The notes under the pieces: model-generated
Told to the model about the DNA's origin: nothing
The model's database searches: none
Seen by the model: only the letters and a program-made list of their open reading frames with translations
Translations under genes and position numbers: made by a program
In this document: piece after piece, positions 22,864 through 33,263 of the stretch
Numbering within the stretch: the first letter of the stretch is position 1
Layout of the letters: the number at the start of each line of letters is the position of its first letter
NCBI GenBank assembly: GCA_038503035.1
Contig: JAVSML010021630.1
Span: 760,928 to 824,927 of the forward strand
Length of the DNA: 64,000 nt
Direction: 5' to 3'
DNA from: Crocodylus rhombifer
Lineage: Eukaryota > Chordata > Crocodylia > Crocodylidae

Positions 22864-23545
22864 AGTGGTATATTTGGGACATCATGTGGGTGGAGGTCAT
22901 ATTGCTCCCTTATAGGACAAGATCGAGGTCATTAGAGACTGGCTGCCTTCACAAACCAAGAAGCAAGTTAGAGCCTTCCTTGGCCTGGCTGGATATTACA
23001 GGCAGTTTGTCCTAGATTTGGAGTGACAGCAGCTATCCTACATGAGCTAACCAAGAAGGGCAGCGCTGATTCAGCGGTCTGGAAGCAGGGGTGCCAAGAA
23101 GCATTTGACACCCTAAAGGCTTCCCTGATTGAACAACTGATTCTGAAGGCACCAGTCCACGATAAACCCTTCTATGTAGCCAATGATGCCTCCGACTCAG
23201 GACTAGCAGCTGTACTCTTACAAGAGCACCAAGAGACACAGCACCCTGTGGTGTACCTAAGCCGGAAGTTAATCCCTCAGGAGCAGAACTTGTCTTCTAT
23301 TGAGAAGGAGTGTTTGGCAATCATCTGGGCACTGAACAAGCTGAGGCTCTATTTGTGGGGGTAGCAGTTCACCGTCCTATTGGACCATGCCCCACTGTAA
23401 TGGTTTTAGACAATGCAAAACACCAATGCCAAGCTTCAACAATGGGCCTGGCAGCTTCAGGAGTTCAGCTTCACTGTTGTACCCAACAAAGGAAGCCAGA
23501 ATGTGATAGCAGAGGCTCTGTCACGAAAAGACTCTGGGTAGTGGG
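22864..23545 (+). pseudogene. pol: RT connection and RNase H segment
   Basis: Fragments of the connection (VRAFLGLAGYYRQFV near 22970-23010) and RNase H (NDASDSGLAAVLLQ, SIEKECLAIIWAL, and then ALSRKDSG near 23520) follow RT directly. Stops at 22861, near 22914 and at 23362 and a short deletion near 23015 break the frame. No integrase follows; the element goes on to non-coding sequence and the PPT. Confidence 0.85.
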
Positions 23546-23730
23546 ACAGATGGACTTAGGCCCACCTGAGAGAGCATGGGAGCTCCCCAGTGTGCTTTCA
23601 TGTTCTAGGTGTATTATTGTTATGACCAGTCTTATGTGTTGTGTAATCTCTCTTTAGGTGTGAAAGGTGACAGTTCCAAACAAAACACACTTGTACTCAT
23701 AGCTCTGTAAAGCCATGTGTCCAAGCTTTT

Positions 23731-23750
23731 AAAGGGGAGAATGGGGGAAG
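23731..23750 (+). promoter_or_regulatory. Polypurine tract
   Basis: aaaggggagaatgggggaag directly abuts the 3' LTR, as needed for priming plus-strand DNA synthesis. Confidence 0.85.
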
Positions 23751-25367
23751 TGTGGCAGAAGGCCACTTCTGTTTCTCCCCAAAAACTCTGCTCTATGACA
23801 GTTTGGTTAAGATGGGCCCTGCAGAGGGTACACACCTTACCCTATCTCTTTAGGTAACCTGAGCTGGATACATTCCTGAGGGAGGGGGAAACCTGCTCTC
23901 TCTGCCTACGTGACTGGCATCACATACCTGGGTGAGGGGCTTGGGCTCCCTGGTGTTAGAAATATTATTAAAAATGCATTATCAATGGTGTTGTTAGAAA
24001 AGCACAGCTGTTCGCTCTCCTTGTCTCCTTGGTGGAAGAGTGGGGGGTTGGAGATTGAAGGAAGAAAGCTACTAAGGGCTCTTTGTACTAAGGTATCACT
24101 CTCTCTTTGTTCTGCAAATTTACTATCTCTTTGTTACACTAAATCACACTTTCTTCATGGCTCCCACATTTCTTAGGCTAGATAAAAATAATTGCCATCT
24201 TAGCCTTGAGCTTGAACCTTTTATAACCTCGAGTTCTTTCTAAGCACGCGTAATAAGCTAATGCATATAAGCCTATCTGCCCCGCATACTTAAGTAGTTA
24301 ATTATAATACACATGCGATGTATGATGTGACGTATTCACATACATGTTTGTATGAACCGGAAATGAGTTGTAAGAGTTCCTGCTTCTGTACACGTGCTCA
24401 GGAGAGAAGGGATAAAAGCCTGCTGAGAAGTGTTCCCCGCGGGCAGAGTGTTTGATCTTTTGTCTCTCTCTCTGACCCTATTTGCAAATATATACCTTTT
24501 TGTATTGCTAATGGAGTGTGTCTGTGACTGAGAGTTTTTTTCGGCTCCCGAGAAACGAACCATAGCAGATTTCTGCAACACTGGGGAGCTAGGAACTGCC
24601 AGTCTGCCCAGCAGCTAGTGATGCATTTCAAATTGGTTGGCTGACAGCCAACAGGTGCTGGCTTCCATTGGTCCAGGTAAATGAGATCATAAGGGCTATA
24701 TTAGTTAAAGACTGCCCAGGAGAAGGGGGCAGCAGCCATGAGGAAGACTCAGAGAGAGAAAAGCTGGACCATCTGAAATTTGCTCTCTCTCTCAAAACTC
24801 ATAATCAAGGAACTGCCTGTCTCCAGAGGGAATCTCCACCTGCCTCTGGATGATACTCATGAGTAAGCTACCTGAGATCTAGCTTTATATATAGCTTGCA
24901 GTAACTCAGATGCATGATCAAAGGCTACCCAGCCATGCCAGTTTGCTCTATGAGATTTCTCTGATATTGCTCTACTCTGTACCCTATTCCAACTCTACCC
25001 CTTGTAACCAATAAAGTTCTCCTTTGTACCTAGTGTGGGAGACTTATTGGGAGTGGGTCTAGATTATGCCTTGGGGTCCCCTTGGTTTGACCGACTAAGG
25101 GAGACCACTACTTGTGCTTCCAACTGAGGGAAGCATCCCAAGTTCTTGAAGTGAATCAAATACCCTCAAGGGCTACTAGGCCTGTGTTTCCCAGGGTGCG
25201 CAGAGCCAGAATCAAGCCCATCCCTGGGTAGTGGCAGTGTTACCCCCAGGCTAGCGGGTGTGCTCCAGGAAGGGAGTCGACCAGATGCGAGACACCCCCA
25301 GGGAGGCACTCGGAGCCTGGAAGGTGGTCGGGTACAATGCAATAGCACCCCCTACTGGCCCGCCACA
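23751..25367 (+). repeat. 3' LTR of the gypsy element, interrupted
   Basis: It aligns with the 5' LTR in two parts, 23751-23953 and 24585-25367, and ends GCCACA. AATAAA lies at 25010-25015. The interruption is the solo LTR at 23954-24580. Confidence 0.92.
23954..24580 (+). mobile_element. Solo LTR nested in the gypsy 3' LTR
   Basis: 627 bp, TGTTAG...CAACA, flanked by a perfect 4-bp duplication CTGG (23950-23953 and 24581-24584). The 5' LTR shows the empty site (ctccctggggag). A TATA-like ATAAAAG lies at 24412-24418. A 4-bp duplication fits a gammaretrovirus-like (class I) endogenous LTR; the class is inference. Confidence 0.85.
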
Positions 25368-25394
25368 GCGTTTGTCAGTTCAAGATCATGTCTT

Positions 25395-25760
25395 CAGATG
25401 CTGTGAAAGGACAAGCACAGAGCAATTTATAAAATGGAAAGAGTGATTTGAATACAAAAGGTAGGAGGGGAGAAGCAAGAAGGGGAGGAGAAGTAGTGCT
25501 GGGAGAGGCAAACAAGCAAGTAATAAGCCTACGGGAACAGAAGGGTCAGAAAAAGTAATCTAGGTAATGGGATAAGAATCCATAGTCCCTGTTTAACCCA
25601 TTCTTAATACAATCTAGTCTGCTGCTGATTTCTTGTTCTGCAGTTTCCCATTCAAGTTGGTTCAAATTCCCATCCCTCCCTCCCTTTCTCCCTTTTGTAC
25701 TCAAATCACTCTCTCCATTTTATACAGTGCTCTGTGAATGTCCCTTCACAGCATCCTTTG
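25395..25760. repeat. Inverted repeat with about 75-bp arms
   Basis: Arms at about 25395-25470 and 25675-25760 are reverse complements with mismatches (gatgctgtgaaaggac... against ...gtcccttcacagcatc). It probably belongs to the old element whose outer arms are 17743-17814 and 27630-27692. Confidence 0.75.
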
Positions 25761-25772
25761 TTTTAAGGTCAG

Positions 25773-27262
25773 TGTGGCAGGGCACTGTGTGCGTCTGCCA
25801 CTTTAAGGCCCTGGAGTGGGCAGCCTCCAGGTGCCTAATGAGGGCAGCCATTTTAGGTTCAGGGCTGCCTATATAAACAAGGCAGCTCAGCTGCCTGGGG
25901 GTTAGGCAAAAATATTGTCTTGCAGAGGTTTGCTGAGTTTCATCCAGAGGTAAGTGTAGAGCTGTAGGGGGTGGTAGGAGGCTCCTGGTCCTGGGTATGA
26001 CCTAAAACACCCTTCTGGGAGTGGGTGGCCTGATGGGGCTTCCAGTGGTGCAGGAGTCCCCAGGAAATGTCAGGCCAGTTACTACCCCGGTGAAAGGTGG
26101 GTTAGGGTGCCTTAACCCCTACCCCTCACCTTTGGGTGGTTTGTGTTCCATTGGATGTAGTTGTGGGGGTTGCATTCCACTGGAGGTAATTGTGGGGGTG
26201 CAAGCCCTGAGGAGGAGAGTGGAGAATTGGAGGCCAGGTGTGGCTGAGGCTGCCTGAGCCCCTTGGGGGTTTGAGACCCTGAGCTGGAGAGTTGGGGCCA
26301 GGCATGGCTATGGCCACCTGAGCCCCCCTGAGGAGGGAAGCCCTGAGACTCCCAACTAAAGGGGGCATAATAAGCAGTGAGAAGCCCCCAGTGTAAGAGA
26401 GCTGAGTCCTGACCCCAATAAGTCCTCTGATTGTTATATTTGACCTAAACTGTGCCTCCCAACATCTGAGCCCCAGCTGTGAGGGGAGGCAGTGTGGAGG
26501 AGCCCCAGAGAGAGGGTGATGTGGAGCCCAGTGAAAGCAGGATAGGGGCTCAGCCAGACAGCGAGAGCTGAGTCCTGACCCCAGTAAGTCCTCCACTGTT
26601 GGGAGGCAGAGTGTGGGTCAAAGAGTACACTGGTAGTAGCACCATGACCTGCTGCCTGGGGTGGGGTGAGTCCTTTGTGAGACCCTGAGGCACAGTTGTG
26701 GTGTGAGGTACCTCAGCTCCCCACATCAGTGTAGGAGGACCCAGAGAGGGGGACTGTGGGAAAGGAGTATGGGTCATACATCAAGGCCTGCCAGAGCTTC
26801 CCCTGACTGGCCCAGGCAGGGGCCAGGACTAGGAGGGTCCAAGAGCCTGGGGTCTGGGTGGGCCAGGGCTAGTGTGAGCTGAAGGTCCCAGTGAGGGGAC
26901 CACACCCAAAGGGGAGCCAATGGCAGGGAGATATGTGGGCCTGTAGGACAGCAGCAGAGTCTGCCTGAAGGGAGGAACCCAGGTGGGGTCCTACAGTAGG
27001 ATTCTGGGCCCCATTGTGGGGGACTGGCTCATATGAGAACATCATGATGTCGTCTGCAAGGCTTGGGCTGAGGTGTAGGGGAGGAATGGAGCTGCAGATA
27101 GCACCCCCTAGCAGTGGGGCAGAAAATGGGCAGCCTCCTGCTTTATTAACATCCTTATTAATCAATTAAGATCAAGCTGTGGCAGGTGAGAGAGCAGGTG
27201 GTTAGCCCAAGAACAGGTGGGTGAGCTGCAAGGAGATGGGCCCCAGTAGGCTCCCTGTTACA
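25773..27262 (+). mobile_element. Solo LTR, 1490 bp
   Basis: TGTGGCAGGG...CCCTGTTACA, with 8 of 10 terminal inverted bases matching, flanked by a perfect 5-bp duplication GTCAG (25768-25772, 27263-27267). A TATA box (TATATAA) is at 25870-25876. No internal coding region is present. The 5-bp duplication and TGTGGCAG start suggest a gypsy or ERV family; the family was not identified. Confidence 0.8.
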
Positions 27263-27629
27263 GTCAGCATCGGATGAAGTGAACAACGCAGGAGAGTTGA
27301 CTATATACAACTTTGTGGTAATGGGGGACTACTTTCCTGCTTCAGGCTTGCTCCCTGGTGTTTTGGTGGCGAGAAAGTGAGACTAGTGGGTATCTGAACC
27401 CCAGGGTTCCTGGACTTGCATGTAGGATGTTGATGATCACAGATTTCTGGGAGTATCTGAAGCCCCAGACTGATAAGTCTGGGAAGGAGGATACTTGCCT
27501 AGCGGTAGAATTGCATAAACTTGAATGACTGAGTTCTGCTGTCAAAAGTTGGAACTTGACTACTGGGTTTTGCCTGATAGAATTCAGAGCTGATTTGGCC
27601 TTTGAAATAAAAAAGAGGAAAATTGGGCT

Positions 27630-27692
27630 CATAAGCTTATGCTATATATCTCTCTCCAATTTAGTTAGTCTATAAGCTGCAAACTTACCTGA
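27630..27692 (-). repeat. Right arm of the old inverted-repeat element
   Basis: Reverse complement of 17743-17814 with mismatches (tagttagtctataagctgca). The spacing of almost 10 kb is explained by two later LTR-element insertions. Confidence 0.7.
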
Positions 27693-27706
27693 CGACTCCC
27701 TCTCAG

Positions 27707-28653
27707 GCTAGGGACAGACATTCTAAAAGCCTGAGCCTGAATTGATTCAATCTTTGCAGTTAGTCTAACCTGATCCAGTCCATAACTGCACAGACATCCC
27801 CTCTGGACTAAAGAAATGCAGATACACGTCTGCAGTGGCTCAGGCTAGAAGCTGAGAGGTGCTAGAGCAGCCTTCCCTTCTACAGCGCTGAGCTGAGGGG
27901 GTAGGGCATGGCCAGGGCCTCTGATTAGAGAAGGGTCTCTCTCTTCTCCCACCTGCCCTCCCTCCCTGCAACTTGCTGCTCCTGACCAGGGAGGGAGCCA
28001 GCAGGCAGTTGCACAGAGAGTAATGCAGCATTTAGCACCCCATCAAACCAAAACAAAAGCCTCTCTCATTAGTTCAAGCTCTTCTTAAACAACTTTTTCC
28101 AAGGAAGGAATGGAGGGACATTACCAGCTACCTGTTGATTTAGCTCCAAAAAGCCCAAAGTGGCTACTGTCCTCTCTGCTGTTGTCCCGTCTGCCTTTAC
28201 GCAGACCCCTCTCAGCATTAGCTAGCATACCACATATTGGCTACATCCATGCTGTGGGAGGGAGTGGGGAGAATCCTTGGTTGAGTGGGGTGGGGCAGCA
28301 GGAGGAAGCCAGGCAGATGTCACTGTGCCTGCAGTCTCTGCTGGAGTTCCAGCCAGGGAGCAGAAGGGTGGGGCCAGCCCTACTCTGAAGCAGAACCCCA
28401 CCCAGTGCTGCAAAGCATCTGGGATGTTGGCGGGGCTCTGGTTAATTTAAACCAGGAAGGGGTCTGGGGCAGACATTGCATAAACCAGTTTGACCCAAAT
28501 CAGTTAAGTTTGATGCTACATTTAACCAGGTTTATCTTGAACCAGTTTCAGCCATTTTCAAACTGGTTCATGTGCACCAAACATCTGTTCTGTTACAGGT
28601 TTAAACTAGTTTCTGATCACTTAAACTGGCTTATGTATAATGTCTGTTCCTAG
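27707..28653. mobile_element. Terminal-inverted-repeat element, 947 bp, family member 1
   Basis: Ends gctagggacagacatt and aatgtctgttcctag are inverted copies. A perfect 6-bp direct repeat TCTCAG flanks it (27701-27706 and 28654-28659). The right half has many 'aaccagttt' and 'aaactggtt' near-palindromes. No coding region. The superfamily is not assigned. Confidence 0.75.
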
Positions 28654-29585
28654 TCTCAGACTCCATGACAAAGGAGATTTACTTAGCCTGGTAAATTTTA
28701 ACTCAGCCTGTGTCTCCACCCACTGACTGCACATACCTATCTACCCAGCATTTGTCTTATCTCAAACCACATGAGTCAAGATCCATTGAGGCTATGCAGG
28801 AAAATAAAGAAGAACGGGATAGAAGGGGTGTTATTTCTCTTCTCAAACTTCTAGATGAGTTTGCAGTTTAGCAAAAAATATGACTTTTCAATAAACCTTG
28901 AAGTAATAGTAATAGTGTCTGAAAGAAAATGAAGCAGAGTTTTTTAGTGAGGGACAATGTACACTGTTGCCTACAGGGTCCCAAATCTGAAGTAGATTTA
29001 CTGTTGCTTCAGGTGCATTTTTCCTGCTTAGGGTTCACATTTCAAACTATATAAAGAACCAAACTGCACTGTGAAAATCAAATGGGGCATATATTGCCAT
29101 TGGTAAAACTGACTCTTTCAGTATATGAATAGAAAAGAATGCATGACACTACTCTGATTTTATTTAAATGGAAAACTGACATTTAATGGCTAGGTACAGA
29201 CAGTCAAAAAGCCTGAGACTGAATTGATTCAGTCTTTGCAAGTTAGTCTAAACAGCACAGATTAAATTGAAGCAAAAGTGAACATTTACAGGAAATGCTG
29301 CCGTGTGCCTGCCATGACTTAGAGCCAAGAGCTGGGGGGCACTAGAGCATGGCCTTCTGGCCCTGCTTTCAATTCCCCTTCCTGTTGTCCATGAAGTCTC
29401 TGGGATTTATAATTCAGAATTACAGTATCAGGACTCTGCTCATCACTTGCTTTTCCTGCTTCCAGGTGCCTCTGGGATTTGTAGTCCACAGTTGCAGCCA
29501 GCAGTAAGTTTGAGCAGGGAATAGGGTGTTTAACCACTCTCCCTGGCCCCAGACCCCAGCCAGAGTTTGCCTGGGTGGTAGTCCC

Positions 29586-30341
29586 TAGGGCTGTACAAAG
29601 CTTCAGTCCCTGATTTGATTTAGTGGCTGAATCTCCAAATCCAAATTCAAATTGGAGGACCCTTTGATCTCTCTGAATTGAATCAGAACCTTCAAATCGA
29701 TTTGGAGAGATTCAGAAAGATTTGGCTATTTGGACATAGATACAGCTTTAAATGTTTTTTTTTCTACATACTCTAGGTAGCAGGTGGCTCATGAATGCTG
29801 TGATGCTGGGGTGCTTGGAGCATCCCACATAAGTATGGGGGGCTCCCTAGCACACTTGGTAGCAGACCCAGAAGTGAACCAGAAGCACTCCCTGTCCACT
29901 TCCAGGTCTGCCAGGGAGTGCACTGGGGGGGCCCCCCCATGTGCACCCCCCAGCTTGATGACTGGTGCCTCCTGGGTCTGGGAGGGGCACCTGGGGTCTG
30001 CTCACAGCTGATTGCTAAGCTGGGGGGGCCCTCCCCTTATGCTCTCTGGCAGACCTGGAAGTGGACCGGAAGCATTTCCTGTCCACTTCTGGGTTCACTG
30101 CTGAGCACATGGATACTCCCACTCCTGTGGGATACTCCATATGTCCCAGCATCACAGTGTTAGCAAGCCATGCTGGTACCTTGAGGTATGCAGGAAAAAC
30201 ACTTAACTGTGTCTGTGTCCAAATCACTGATTCTCCAAATCGGCATTGAATTGGGGACAGTGACCCAATCAACGAATTGAATTGCTGTCCCTGATTCAAG
30301 CCAAATACAAATTTGAATAGGGCCTGCTTCACACACCTGTA
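29586..30341. mobile_element. hAT-like non-autonomous element nested in family member 2
   Basis: TAGGGCTGTACAAAGC at the left and ...GGCCTGCTTCACACACCTGTA at the right are inverted relatives. Flanks GTAGTCCC (29578-29585) and GTAGTGCC (30342-30349) match 7 of 8, as for a hAT duplication. The ends are AT-rich 'gatttg' repeats. The same family occurs at 57278-57853 and 59833-62099. Confidence 0.7.
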
Positions 30342-30352
30342 GTAGTGCCTGA

Positions 30353-30373
30353 CCCCCCCCCCCCCCCCCCCCC
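30353..30373. repeat. Poly-C run
   Basis: Twenty-one consecutive C residues; the length is likely unstable and may be mis-assembled. Confidence 0.9.
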
Positions 30374-32734
30374 AACTGGGCTGCATCCCCAGCCAGCTTT
30401 GCCCCACCCCCCTTGTCAGCCAGCCCTCACTGCTCCAGCTAGGGAGTAGGGGGGTGGGGCCAGCCCTGCTCCCTGGAGGAGATGGCCTGGCCCGGCCCAG
30501 GGCTGCAGAGCATGCTGGGATGCTAGGGGACTGTGATTTAACTTGAACCAGGAAGGGTTCTGGGACAGAAGCTTCATAAACCGGTTGACCCAAATCAGTT
30601 AAACCTGGTTGAATGTAGTATCAGACTTATCTTAAACTAGTTTCAGCCATTTTGAAGCTGGTTTATGTCCACTGAGCTTCTGTTTTATGTGTAACTTCTG
30701 TCCTAGCCATATAAAGACTGTGCTCAATTTCAAACCCTTCTAAGAGATTTGGATGGCAGGTTCCCACTACAACTCATGGACACTCAAATCCCATATGCAA
30801 TTTTGAAAAGCTCAGCCAGCAAATTCAAACATAGCTCCCTTTAAAAAATGTTTGCTTGTCCAAGGAAAAAGGACCATGAGTTTGCACAGCTGTTTGAAAT
30901 TAGCTGATCTGGTTCCTTTCCAGTTTGCACACTATTCACAGGATGCCTTCAGAAATTCAAGCCAAATATTTCATTGCAAATGTCTGCATTATCACTCTGT
31001 CTCAGTGCCATCTGCAGGACAGGTAAAGGAGCCTCCTGACACATCTTTCTCCAGGTCTGCAACAATGCCAGGATCTGCATGTTAAATAAGATGCAAGGTT
31101 TATGTTTCTACCCTTGGTCAGATGGCCATGGTAATGTAAGAGTAGATCCCAGATAGATCTAACAAAGATGTTGCCTCCCACTAACTGTATTCCAATGACT
31201 TCAAATCTACCCCACTGGTTACCTCTGACTCTAGATTCAGATTCATATAATCTAAGGCCAAGATGATTCATCTAGTTCAATGTCCTGTATACCCCAGGCC
31301 ATAGGAGTTCCCCAAATTAATTCCTGTCTGGACTAGAGCATGGGTTTTGGGAAAATATTCTGTCCTGTTTCAAAAATGTCTAGTGACAGGGAACCCACCA
31401 CAAATCCTTGTAATTTCTTTCAAGGGTTAATTACCTTCCATGTTTAAAAATGTGTTTTATTTCCAGTCTGAGTTTGTCTGACCTTGCCTATCAGCTGCTG
31501 GTTCTTATCATGTCTCTGTCTGATCCCAGTCTCTGTTACTGATGCTCTATACAACTAGGCTCAGTTGCTGCCCCAAGGAACTTACAATTTCAGATGTCTG
31601 GCCCCTGCCCTCTCTTACACCAGCAGATTTCCAAATCAGGAAAGAGGCTGATATAGCTTTGTTTCAGGTTCTTACCTGGCTCTTTATCTCTGAATGTTCA
31701 TGCTCCAGGCGGGAACAGTCCTCCTCCAAAAACCCAAGGCTGTTTGCCAAGAGCCTCTAATCTCTTCTCTTTGAAGACATCTCTGTTGCAACCTGCAAAA
31801 GCTGCCTGTTACACAGGTGTGATCTGTCTTCGAAATGCACAGCTGTCTAGGAAAACAAAATGAGAGAGGCTTTTCTTTAGTTGGCATCCTCGGATGTCAT
31901 AAGGATGGCCAATACTTAAAGGCATTTGGAGACCCCTTCAAAGCTTGTGGCCTTTGGCCATTAATATCAACGAAGTTTGAGCAAGGTCCCTACTCCCTTA
32001 CACGCTGCTATAGGCTCAGCAATATGGGCTACTACGCTTCCTTCCCCACTCTCGCCCACCAGCAATGATGGGGTGAAATGAAGTTGCACCACTCATTCAG
32101 TTTTTATAGTCTTGTAATCACCAAGTATTTAGCAACAACCCCTTGGTTTATGTGCACAGCATCTGGGATTCCAAAGTGGTCTGTGTACTGTCCAGGTCAA
32201 GGACTGCTTAGTTTAGGAGAGCAGGTGAGATTAGGCATACTTAATCTAATACGGTTACGTATTATCAGCCTATGGCCTGCAAGCCAGATCCAGCCCATGG
32301 AGCAGCAATTAATACTGCTACTGCTTTCCTGCTGCTGAATTTCAGGCCTGTGGCTGAGTTCTGCATCACTTATCTGGCCTGCGTTGGGCATTGCTGTGCT
32401 ATAAAATCCCACAGATAAACTTTTTGACTCTTTTTAATCATGGGCACAAAGCACCTTGAGTTCAATAGAGATTCTGAAATATAATACCCAGTGTTGATTT
32501 CCACCCCCCCCCCGAAAGGTGTGTATTCCTTTCAGGGACAGCACATGGGTCACTCAACAAGGCTGCCAAAGAGCATTTGCACATGGAGGGAAAGAGCATT
32601 AGCACTAGGTCCATATCTCAAGGAGCAACAGCATTTGGAAGCTACCTGGTGCTTGACACCATATCACACTGAACAGGGAAAGATGATCCTTACCCCAAAG
32701 TTTGCAATCCAAATAGACCAAGGGAAACAGGGAA

Positions 32735-32830
32735 GATAAGCAACATGCCCAAAGTCACGCAGTGGGTCAGTAATAGAGCTGGGAGTACAGTGAAGGTCTC
32801 CTGGGTCTTAGACTAGTACACAAACCCCTA
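32735..32830 (-). mobile_element. MIR-like SINE relic, reverse orientation
   Basis: acatgcccaaagtcacgcag followed by gtcagtaatagagctggga is the reverse of the conserved MIR core (tgaccttgggcaagt). MIR is an ancient tRNA-derived SINE of amniotes. Confidence 0.65.
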
Positions 32831-33227
32831 GTTCACACTGGGCAAGTCTACATGTGCTATGGAGAAAAAGCAATAAAATCTAGCACACTGTGCCAGAGTT
32901 TGTTTCAGGGCACTGCGTTTATGCATGCACCCAAACCCCAGCACTTTGAGATGGGTTGGAGCAGCCCTGGAAGACAGAGGGTCTGGGGTGCCAGCCTGGG
33001 GCTATTCTGACCTGGCTCAACGTGCTGTAGAGGGGCTGGCTGGGGCATGAGGCTGCTCCAGGGCAGGGCTAGCTGGCAGGCACTATTGTGCCCCAGATAG
33101 TCATGTCAGCATCTACACTTGTGCTGCTGCAGAGTAAAACACTCCACAATAGGATAGTACTTTTATTTACAAGTATTGCAGAGTTGATTAGTTTCCTAAT
33201 TAGGGCCACACATGTAGATGCAAGACA

Positions 33228-33263
33228 TTTACTGCAGAGCTAATTGGCCTACTCTGCAGTAAA
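33228..33263. repeat. Perfect 12-bp hairpin
   Basis: TTTACTGCAGAG, a 12-base loop, then CTCTGCAGTAAA. Likely part of a decayed MITE of the type with near-palindromic interiors. Confidence 0.8.

Larger units (their letters stand above)
17815..25367 (+). mobile_element. Gmr1-like Ty3/gypsy LTR retrotransposon, defective
   Basis: Two LTRs (17815-18832 and 23751-25367, the second interrupted) flank a primer-binding site, gag, a pol region and a polypurine tract. The pol order is protease, integrase, RT, RNase H. Canonical Ty3/gypsy elements place integrase last, and the integrase-first order with gypsy-type domains defines the Gmr1-like group. The LTRs start TGTGGC and end GCCACA. The two LTRs differ by roughly 5-7 percent by eye, plus a few indels. 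GTTT occurs at both flanks but not in exact register, so no clean target duplication is claimed. At least three frameshifts and several stops break the coding regions. Confidence 0.9.
29192..30709. mobile_element. Terminal-inverted-repeat element, family member 2
   Basis: The left end (ggctaggtacagacag...gcctgagactgaattgattca) and right end (gaaccaggaagggttctgg...ttctgtcctag) align with 27707-28653 in the same order. It is longer because of the hAT-like insert 29586-30341 and a 21-C run at 30353-30373. Confidence 0.7.

Noticed and set aside
17811..25371. GTTT as target duplication of the gypsy element
   Set aside because: GTTT abuts the 5' LTR but is two bases away from the 3' LTR, so register does not fit a clean duplication.
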